Shown: positions 55,933 to 64,000 of the stretch, one piece after another | How the letters are laid out: the number at the start of each line of letters is the position of its first letter | Numbering within the stretch: position 1 is the first letter of the stretch | Source of the DNA: Oscheius onirici | Taxonomy: Eukaryota; Nematoda; Chromadorea; Rhabditida; Rhabditidae | Length of the DNA stretch: 64,000 nt | Assembly (NCBI GenBank): GCA_932521025.1 | Contig: OW051469.1 | Coordinates: 5,592,398 to 5,656,397, forward strand | Reading direction: 5' to 3' | Notes under the pieces: model-generated | What the model saw: the letters and a program-made list of their open reading frames with translations, nothing else | Told to the model about the DNA's origin: nothing | The model's database searches: none | Made by a program: the position numbers and the translations under genes

Positions 55933-58900
55933 TCACACGTAAGAGACGTCGTGGTCAGTGCCGGGGAAGAGGTCTCCAGCCGACGGCAGAGACAGAACTC
56001 GCTCGTCGGAAAGTGATCGACGAGAGGAAGAGGTGTAGTCCTTGTGAGACTGACGTCTAGTGATTCGAGAGTTGCTGTGTCCATCCACAAAGATTTGACA
56101 CTAAAAACCATTCATTGAATATATGGCACGTTCAAAACCTTGGCAATGTCGACAGTCACATCGGCTGGTGTCTTCTCTCCCATCGGTTTCTGGACCGAGA
56201 CAAAAGTTCTTTCACTGCCAGGATTGATGATGATCGAAGTTGTGTAACTCCTCCTCTGATCCCGTTTTGTCCTTCTTCTTGGTCTCTCCTCTGGACTACT
56301 GTTCCACGACCCGTTACACTCTTTTTCCTGGGACAGACGAGTCGTCTTGACCAGATCAGGAGTGGCTGGTTGTGGAAGGAAACACGGGTCGTCGTCCAAA
56401 TCTCCCTGATCATCGTCCTGCATATCCTCGACATCAGACTCGTTTCCAGCATCGTCTTCCCGAGGTGGTTTCTCGGAATAGCGTTGGAAGAAGTCCTGCC
56501 AGTCAGTTTGCCGGTCAGTGTTGAACACTGGCTGCAAAACAAAGTTTTATAAATCGTTTCGAAAAGTGTTTAAAAATTGGAAGTTGAGCTGTCATGTCTA
56601 ATGGGCTAAAACTTGTCTCGAATGGGTGAAGTGGGAGGCAAGCAGTCATGTAAGGACTAAAGTATTGAGAGTCCATAGAGTTTTAGACAGTTCCAGAGGC
56701 CAAATTTAGTTCTAGGTTAAAAAAAGATGATTTTTTTTAGTTATCGCTCAAAAACTCACGAAAGCCAGTCGAATGAGTTCTTGGATCGCCGCATTTGTGT
56801 GTTGAGCGTGTTGAAGATATGTGGAGTGGTCTTTTGTCATGGTTTGCGGAGCCGGCCAACTCAGTGAAGGAGCAATGACAGTCGAGAGATTGGAAGCGCC
56901 CATCAAATTTGATTCTTGGAACCAAGTGACTCTATTCAGATGCAACATCACATGCTTCAGAGTCTCGTAATTGGGAGCAGGAAGTCGCTCGACAAAACGC
57001 TTCAGCTCTTCCACCGAAGTGTCTTCGTGTTCTACAACACACCTCTGAAACTTTCTTTTGTTTCTCTTTTATCGTAATTTTACCTTTCCAAGAGCAACCC
57101 ACTCGTCGTAAAGATCGAAAGTGAGCAAAGGTTCTGGAAGTTTCCGAAGGTAGAGTTTGATGACAGAGGCCAAGTTCATTGGGTGAACGTTGGTCACATC
57201 GATCTCCGTATCGTCGACACTCTTCTCGAAAGCTTCACAAATCTCTTCGATTTTCGATTTGACTCCACAAGTACGGTAGATTCCCTGAAAGTTTGTTATT
57301 TTCTTCCGCTCGAATCGTCATCTTGACATCATTTGCGCTTTCAAAACATGAATTGGAAAAGTCATATTCACCTTGAGTCTCATTCCTCTCTTTTGCAATT
57401 CATCTATACTCGTCTCTAATATCAACGGGACCTTCCTTTTCTGCTGCTCCAGATGACCTGAACGAGACTGTTTGGATTCTACAAAATTTCAAACAAACCT
57501 TTCAAACTGACGCCGAAAATACTCATTCTTCTGTCGATCGAGGTCGTCCGAGCCGGCTGTCCGCTACATTTGGCTCCAGTTTTCGGGAAGCAGTTCCGAT
57601 GCCAGGCTTGTTGACAGTCGATACACTGGACAGTGAAGACTATGGAGAGTCGTTCACAGTGGAGACATTTGGAAGGCTGGACTGTCCTTTGAACACAGTG
57701 ACTCTGGGCAGCTTCGGACAGTTCCAAAGACTCGTAGAGACGACCAGCTGAAAACAATATGAGATATTGTTTTGATTTAAGCTACCTGTACTGGTCTTTT
57801 TATGTCTTTTGGTATCGGGCAGAGCACCTTCGTCATCGGGATTGAGTGCATTTCGACGGAGGGAAGTGACGGACGAGCCGTCACAAGAGACGACACCCTC
57901 GTCTACACTGCGGTCCGATCTGGAAAATGGAGGTTTTTGGTAGAATAATGCTGCTTGGCTGTGGTCAATGCTATTAGAAATTTGTTGTAAGACTTCCTTG
58001 ATCTGATTGCAAGATGATATTTTATTCATTTGGTATGAAAAGTCGCAGCGAACATCTTTGCAGAACTTAGCTAAACTGAACTGAAGTATCGGTTGGTTTA
58101 CAGCTTTTCATAGCAATACATGTACGCATGTTTTCCACTAAACCGACTACTCACATAAAGTAGTTTGATTATGATTTTGGATAGGTAGCATATGATCTTT
58201 ACTACCATTTGCCAGAAACAAAACAGCAAAAATATATTATTTCTTTTCAGAAGAAAATTGCTTACAATGTCATAAGAGCAGGTGTCTGCGGAAGACTATG
58301 AAATACCATCGATTCTAAGAGTCCCGCATTCCGCCCAAAAAGGTTAAACCAACCGGTTAATGACTGACCTGAGGAGACTGCTGGAAGAGGCCGCTCGACT
58401 CGGCAAGTGTTGCAAGTAGGCCATGTACGAGCTGCCGGGCTCGAAGTCTCGGGTAGCATCAGCCAATTCTTGATAGCCGCCGGGAAGTTTTACCCACAGC
58501 GTGGCCAGCGCCTGGAAGAAGCTTTCTTGAAAGACTGCGAAGTGAAGACAATAGCGCCTGTGAGACAGTCAGCCGGGCGGTGAATCGCGAAAACCACGAA
58601 TCATGTATTCAGTAGCGAAAATGGGAAGGGGGCGCTGGATGTTATTAATAGGAGAGTGGCTGTGAGCCTAAAAGACAACCCGCGGATGTGATGGGCTTTT
58701 TTTTTCAAAAGGGAGAGAGCCGGATGATTTGAAAAGACTCCGCTTCCTCGTTACTCGAAAAGGTCACTGAAAACATTGGAGAGTGTTAGAGGGAGCTGAC
58801 ACGAATTCAAATGTTTACTGTATAGTTTTTAGACAGACTGGATTTTGTCTAGAGGTCTAGTGGTTGCTTTTTCCGTTTTTGCAACTTTCTCAAAGCTTTC

Positions 58901-61900
58901 GAAGAAAAAGAAGAAAAGCACAAAAGGACAGCCAATAAGGAAGGGATCAAGAGCGATATGTGAGGAGAGAGAGTCAGCCGTCCCGATCACACATTCAGTC
59001 GTCTCATAAAGACTGGGAAAGTCTCTGAAAGAGCGGGCTGTGTTAGCTGGTTATGTGAATGTTTGCGTGCCCGCTAAATGGCATGTCAGCACGAGGAGAT
59101 TCGTGCAAAAATGCAACGAATATGGAAAAAGATCTGGATTTTGCTCCTTGATCCGACAAGAGAGGGAGGGATAAGGTCCTCCTTTTGAGTCCCTAGAGAC
59201 GAATTCGAACAAGTGCAAAATTGCTCGTGTTTTGAGGCGCTGTGGGGTCCCGCCTCTCGCTTTTTTGTCTGACACTAAATGAAGAGGACCCTCGTCCTTT
59301 CAGCCCATTGTTCAACGAAACTTGGCAAGTATTCAGGAAGAAGAGACTCTCCAAAATAGGGAGAAAAACGATGGATTCAGGATATGGGGCGAGTCGCGGA
59401 GCCGAGAAGAAATTAATTAGAAAAATTCATCGGCAGAGCCCGAATGGATCAGGCGGAAATTGCTCCCGAGTGCGAAAAACGTGACCTCTTTCACGTTTCA
59501 CTATCTCACGTTATTCATTCTAGACTTTTTATGTTACTCAGTCATAAGTGGATTGTGAGGTAGTATCAAATTTAGTACACCACTTGTCCAGAAAAGTAAC
59601 GAAAGTTTCAGTGAAGGATAAAAGTTTCTCATTTGCAGTGGCGGTGGAAATGAGTTTGTGCTGTTTTGACCAAGAGCCATCTAAATTGTTGTTGGGCTCG
59701 GCTGCACAGGAAATGCGCAAGGAGGCGTTTAATCAAAAAAAGGACTTGAAAATGATCATCAAACCCTTGGAATGAGAGAGACGACCTCGAGACTCACACA
59801 GCCCGGGGCGAGGAGTGATCGCACAGATAGGCAGGGCTAATTACGAGAAGACTCTTCGTTACTCTTCTAATCTCCGATGAAATGAGGAAAGTTGGAAAAG
59901 TTCTGATTGGAAGAGATCACGCAACGTGTCGGAAGAGAGACGTCACAAAGGCCATTTCGGGGTGGGTTCACGCCATCTTTGGGCCAACAATCAGAACTCT
60001 TTCTCGGGTCTTGCGCAGTTCCTTCTAACAAAAAATTCTCTTCAAATTTGGGCTTTCCGTCTTGTGTTTCCAGGACTACATAATTTCACAGTCAACTGAG
60101 TTTGTTTCTCAGATCAAAAGGCAAAAGGCACTGAACGGACAATTAGGGGTTTCAAACAAAAACACTTTGACTTCGAGGTGGTGTAAATATTCTCATTCGC
60201 ACCGATTTCAAAGAAAGATTGTGCTTATCTCGGAAAGAGCCCCAATGTTGTGTCTTTAGGAGAAGAGGAATAAATGGGTGCGAAGTGGGTATTGTGAGGT
60301 TGTTTTCGAGCCCGCTATCTCTCCCCTCAAGAGAGAAATAACCATTGTTTTGTCGTCATTCGCTATTCAAGAAGACACTGAGAAAACAAGACCAACCTTG
60401 AAGTAGTGAGAGCTGCAGGCTTTCGTTGTCTGATCGCACTGGAAGACCAACTCGCGGAGCTTCTCGATAATGCGCTCCTGGAAAATCACGACTGGACAAA
60501 GTGAGAATGACTTTTGAGACGACGAGAGGGCAATACGGGGCAGAGACTCGACTCTCCCCTTTTTTCGTAATCAACTTGTGGGTCTCTCGCAAAGGTGACA
60601 TCACCGTCAGAAGCACACACACCCATATTCTCACTCACGCAGGACTCCTTTGGGAGTTGGGCCGAACAATGAGCAGGAAATCGAGACGCGTCAGGAGGTC
60701 TTTCATCTGGTAAAGCAGTTATCTTGTCACGTCGTTTTAAAACTAGCGCGGCGCGGGGAAAGGTTCAGAGAGCTTAAAGTATAGGGAGGTAAAGAGCTTG
60801 AGAATAACGGTATGGACAGACAGTCAAACGGCTCCATTTAACCTCTTATAGGAACTCTGACAAGAATCTTTTTTTACTAGTCTAGGATAGTGCAACAAGC
60901 AGCCTGTCTCGTTGAAATCAAATACTGTAGAAATAGTTTTAGTAATCACCTTGGTCTCGTCCTGCTCTTTCCTCTTCCTCCTGAGCTCATTGGCCAACTG
61001 AGCCAACTGTCTTTCTGCCTCGTCTCTCTTCGAAATGGCTTCCTCCTCGACTCGTTTCCTCTTCTCAATCTCTCTCCTTCTCTTCAACAAGTCGGCTGTC
61101 CCTCCTTGACCGAGAGACTCAGTCCGAAGACACTGTTCCCGTGCTCGTCTGACAGTCTCATCTCTGCTTCTCAAAGCTGTCCTAGCCTTTTCATAAGCCT
61201 CTTCACAATCTACCACCGATTTGGTCATCTTGGTCCATTCCGTTTTCAGATTATTCCTCTGAGTATCGTGCTCTTTCCTCCTCGCATCTAGTGCTTCCAC
61301 GACTCTGTCCTTCAAGTGATCAGCTGTGTCTCTTGTCCTCGTCATCAGTTCCAAGTCACAGTCAAAACTGTTTTCCCAGACCTCTCTCAGCCCGACAAAA
61401 GGCTAAACTCATTATTTCTTTCTATTGAGAAAGACACAGACCTTGCCAATGTCCCGTCTACTCGACTCCACGAGGGCGTGAACTCTCCGCGCGTGATCCT
61501 GCTCTAATTGTAGACGGGATACAATGTATGTGAGAAGCTGCTTGCAATAGCTGAAATATTCACAGTTGACGTGACTTGAGCAAAATATCACGAGGAAGAA
61601 CTTGATTCATCAAAGTTTCGAAAACACTTTATATGAAAAGTTACAAGACTCACCTGCTCCAAGCCTTGGTTCGGTCAAAGGCCACGTCGACTCCGTCCTG
61701 TCTGGTATACAAAATACGGTCCATGTCGCTCAGCAGTCGCGAGTCATCTGAAAGACTCATTGGAGCCAATCAATGTTTGTTTGGTGGGAATTACGAACGG
61801 AAGAGAACGTACCATTAGACAGTGGATCCGTCTGGAAGGCAGAATGACGGCGTTGGAGAGTCGAGAATCGAGGGGAAAAGTCCTGGAAAAACGTAACAGT

Positions 61901-62930
61901 TGGGGACATTTGGATAGTGTGAGTCAATCGGAAATTACATGAGAAAGAGGACGGCCAAGAAATTCAATTGAGACCACGTCATATTCCTGTAACTCTCGCT
62001 CAAAACTCGACTAATTCACGTTCTGTTCAACGGGGGGAAAGAAAATGGTCAGAGTTTTCCAAAACTCATTAAGACCCAAATGAATTCCACACTCTCATCT
62101 CAGAGTCTCCAAACAACAGTTGAAATAATCTCATCTACATTTTTGATCATTTGTCAGGATTTGGTTCTTTAAATATAAAACCAGCCGACTTCGTCGCCTG
62201 GCGGCGTCGTACCCCATTTGGTACCAACACAGCAGTACATTTCCAACTTTTCGAAACCAAGTGCAAAAAGTTAATTGGTGCCTAATTTCTCGACAGGACA
62301 TAACTTGTTACCTGCGGCTTCAGAGTGCCAAACCATAGAGGGACTTGAGAACAGTGAAACGGGGATTATTTCGAAAAACAGACGTGGTAGCCGGATTCCT
62401 CACAAAATTTCGATAAAACAATAGCCCTCAGATTCGCATTTTAACAGTGCCCAGGGGTTGAAAAATTCAAATTACACTTCGGGCGACCTTAGCGTTTTAA
62501 TAAGAGAGGATTAAAAATATAAAATCTGTCATCGAGATCAGTTTATTATATTCCTTCCTGCAAACGGTCCGGAATCTTTCTGTGCCCCTAAAATAGGCGT
62601 TCGCTTACTATCACGACGCAGACCTATTATTAAAACCGGAAAAGGCGGCTTATAAAGTGTTAACCTTCTGGGAAAAAGTGTTCGATAAGCATTTTCTGAT
62701 AAGACGTAGGTCCTTTCAAAGAGAGACTGAGTATGACAGCGTGGTCTCTCTCTTTGTTGTTAGAGGAAAAGAAGGAGAACTTCCGTCTCTTCCTCTGCAG
62801 AGATGAGGAGCATTTCAATCTAATTTCAGAGACGAGCAAATCGAAAATAGAGATTTTTACCTGCTTCGGTCGTCTTCCCAGCGTCGAGTAGCGTCCGTTG
62901 TTCGGCGTAAGCACGTGTCGATTGCTGAAA
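55933..62930 (-). CDS. spv-1: F-BAR / C1 / RhoGAP protein, SPV-1-like (ARHGAP29/45 family)
   Basis: From the 5' side: exon near 62930 (RHVLTPNNGRYSTLGRRPKQ), DFSPRFSTLQRRHSAFQTD, then the F-BAR domain: DMDRILYTRQDGVDVAFDRT, YCKQLLTYIVSRLQLEQDHA, PFVGLREVWENSFDCDLELM, a long helix at 61350-60950 (EEEAISKRDEAERQLAQLAN), CSSHYFKV across a 1.9-kb intron to VFQESFFQALATLWVKLPGG and YQELADATRDFEPGSSYMAY. A C1 zinc finger (HCVQRTVQPSKCLHCE .. CIDCQQAWHRNCFPK) is at 57700-57560. The RhoGAP domain (57370-56750) has arginine-finger loop GIYRTCGVKSK, KLYLRKLPEPLLTFDLY and APSLSWPAPQT. An acidic/Ser-rich tail ends DHDVSYV at 55933. C. elegans SPV-1 has this order and restrains RHO-1 at curved membranes of contractile tissue. 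The first coding exon was not found: the 62930 exon begins at an acceptor without an ATG. Confidence 0.9.
58545..60395 (-). other. Large intron of the RhoGAP gene
   Basis: A 1.85-kb intron between SSHYFKV and VFQESFF exons (phase 1). It contains no supported gene; frames here are short. It may hold enhancers or an alternative promoter for a short C1-RhoGAP form, but no site can be named. Confidence 0.5.
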
Positions 62931-63299
62931 AAGAATTATAGACATCTGCGGAAACTATTATTCTCGTCCTTCTTCCTATTTCCGCCCGGGTCGTGTGAGT
63001 TGGTACAAAGATCAAATCTGTTTGAGGGAATATCGGAACATTTCCCATCAGAATCTGACAACCTTACACAGTTCTTCAGAAAGATAAAGACACCTTGGCG
63101 TATTTGGGAAAGCAACACTGACCTTACTGTGAGGTAGATAGAGATCCACAACAAGTTGATAAATATCACAAAGTTGCCAAGTTTTGACAATTTGAAAAGT
63201 TATGCTACTTTTTAGTTAACCTGTCGGAAATTGTCGGGTCTAATTCAATATGTTTTGTTCAACTCGAGATACTCAGTTCTACCCAAACGTCGTTTATGT

Positions 63300-63760
63300 G
63301 CTGTCGCCTACTTCACTACTCCCAGATATTTCGAACAGTTCTTTTGATTTTGGAAGAGAAGTTTCAATGTGACAACCGGCTGGTGAATCAGCCATTTGCT
63401 AGCAACCATCATCAAGATGGGTCCTGTTCAGTCTTCCCGGCTCTGAGGGTACTCCATGAATCCACAGAGGTGTTTGGTAGAGTTCTTGGAAACCCTTGGA
63501 GCCACTAGGGAAGAATTAAAGTGCTCTCGACCTATGATCGGAAATTCTACAATTAAAGGACAGTTTTTGCACTTTGTCTTTGTTTCTGTGATTGCTACCC
63601 TTATTCAGAGCTGATGATGGAATTTGAAAGAAATCAAAACTATATCGCTGTTTTAACTGCAACGACTTTGGAAACGTAATATTGCGCATCTTAGCTGTGA
63701 GCTCTTTTAAAGCTTCAGGCGGAAAAGCCCTGAATGCTATCGGTTCTTGTGTTACAAGTT
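63300..63760. repeat. Dispersed repeat copy related to the CNOT2-intron repeats
   Basis: Blocks shared with 22.1-22.8 kb in the same order: TGTGACAACCGGCTGGTGAA then GCTAGCAACCATCATCAAGA (63370-63418), ATCCACAGAGGTGTTTGGTA (63460-63480), and AAAGCTTCAGGCGGAAAAGC (about 63710-63730). Identity over the shared blocks looks like 75-85 percent by eye. On the minus strand the blocks encode related peptides (LYQTPLWIHGVPSEPG; FRAFPPEALKE versus DRAFLPEAFEK at 22.77 kb). Confidence 0.65.
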
Positions 63761-64000
63761 CCCCGGCACTCGATTCTATCTTTATGTGTTTATTGGTAGC
63801 AATAGAAGCGTACCTACTGCTATGTGGAAAAGTTAGTGAATAGCTGCGAACAAAAGCATCTGCGACACCTTCGAACATCTGTAGCGATGGGTGTGTGAGA
63901 GAGTCTCTTATCTGCTCTTTCTCTCGCCTCACACCTCGAAAAAAGCCCTTGAAAATCTAAACTTACATGACAGTATTGAGCACAGCAACTTCTAGTTGCT

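Noticed and set aside
55840-56112. Independent small gene on the minus strand near 56.1 kb
   Set aside because: A 41-base intron (56143-56103) joins this sequence in frame to the RhoGAP gene as its last exon.
1-64000. CRISPR array, bacterial operon, phage or viral genome
   Set aside because: All supported genes are intron-bearing animal genes; no regularly spaced repeats or viral structural genes were seen.

Overview
This is a compact protein-coding stretch of an animal genome, almost certainly a nematode. Three things point there: introns of about 35-60 bases with GT..TTTCAG ends; acceptor sites a few bases upstream of several start codons, as expected for spliced-leader trans-splicing; and family variants typical of nematodes (a TWK potassium channel, an F-BAR/C1/RhoGAP protein like SPV-1, F-box/FTH-like genes, and a secreted protein family I know only from nematodes). 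The species cannot be named from the sequence. There is no operon of prokaryotic type, no CRISPR array, and no intact rRNA or tRNA gene that I can see.

Layout. 0.1-2.4 kb: TWK two-pore K+ channel (-). 2.4-6.2 kb: mostly non-coding, with one small inverted-repeat element. 6.7-7.3 kb: small lysine-rich membrane-anchored protein (+). 7.5-8.9 kb: cystinosin (-). 10.4-14.5 kb: VPS35L, a Retriever subunit (+), with a tRNA-derived insertion in one intron. 14.6-17.1 kb: unrecognised protein of about 600 residues (-). 17.7-19.4 kb: acidic protein rich in FxDxF motifs (+). 19.7-20.6 kb: HTATIP2-like reductase (+). 21.1-24.6 kb: CNOT2 (-), with dispersed repeats in its largest intron. 26.4-29.9 kb: type II membrane coiled-coil protein (+), with a forkhead gene (-) nested in its large intron. 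31.0-32.4 kb: Ly6/uPAR-mucin-GPI protein (+). 32.5-33.5 kb: GM2-activator-like protein (-). 34.7-36.3 kb: unknown protein with a basic tail (-). 36.5-37.0 kb: doubtful small gene (+). 39.2-40.6 kb: multi-pass membrane protein (+). 40.9-42.0 kb: RER1 (-). 42.8-44.5 kb: TBL2 (+). 44.7-47.2 kb: two damaged F-box/FTH-like copies (-). 47.4-49.2 kb: truncated LINE (-). 49.2-49.6 kb: 3' fragment of HSDL2 ending in a peroxisomal SKL (+). 49.6-52.0 kb: repeats including a nearly perfect 344-bp palindrome. 52.1-54.7 kb: glycogen synthase (+). 55.1-55.8 kb: secreted nematode-type protein (+). 55.9-62.9 kb: SPV-1-like RhoGAP (-). 63.3-63.8 kb: another copy of the repeat seen at 22 kb.

The genes are mostly unrelated housekeeping genes, so no pathway is assembled here. 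A loose endolysosomal/secretory theme (cystinosin, VPS35L, GM2 activator, RER1) is probably coincidence. The least ordinary stretch is 44.7-52.0 kb, where broken F-box copies, a dead LINE, a headless HSDL2 gene and large inverted repeats lie together. I did not find a convincing new biological system. Exon models were built by hand from reading frame, splice sites and intron phase; exact exon edges should be treated as provisional.
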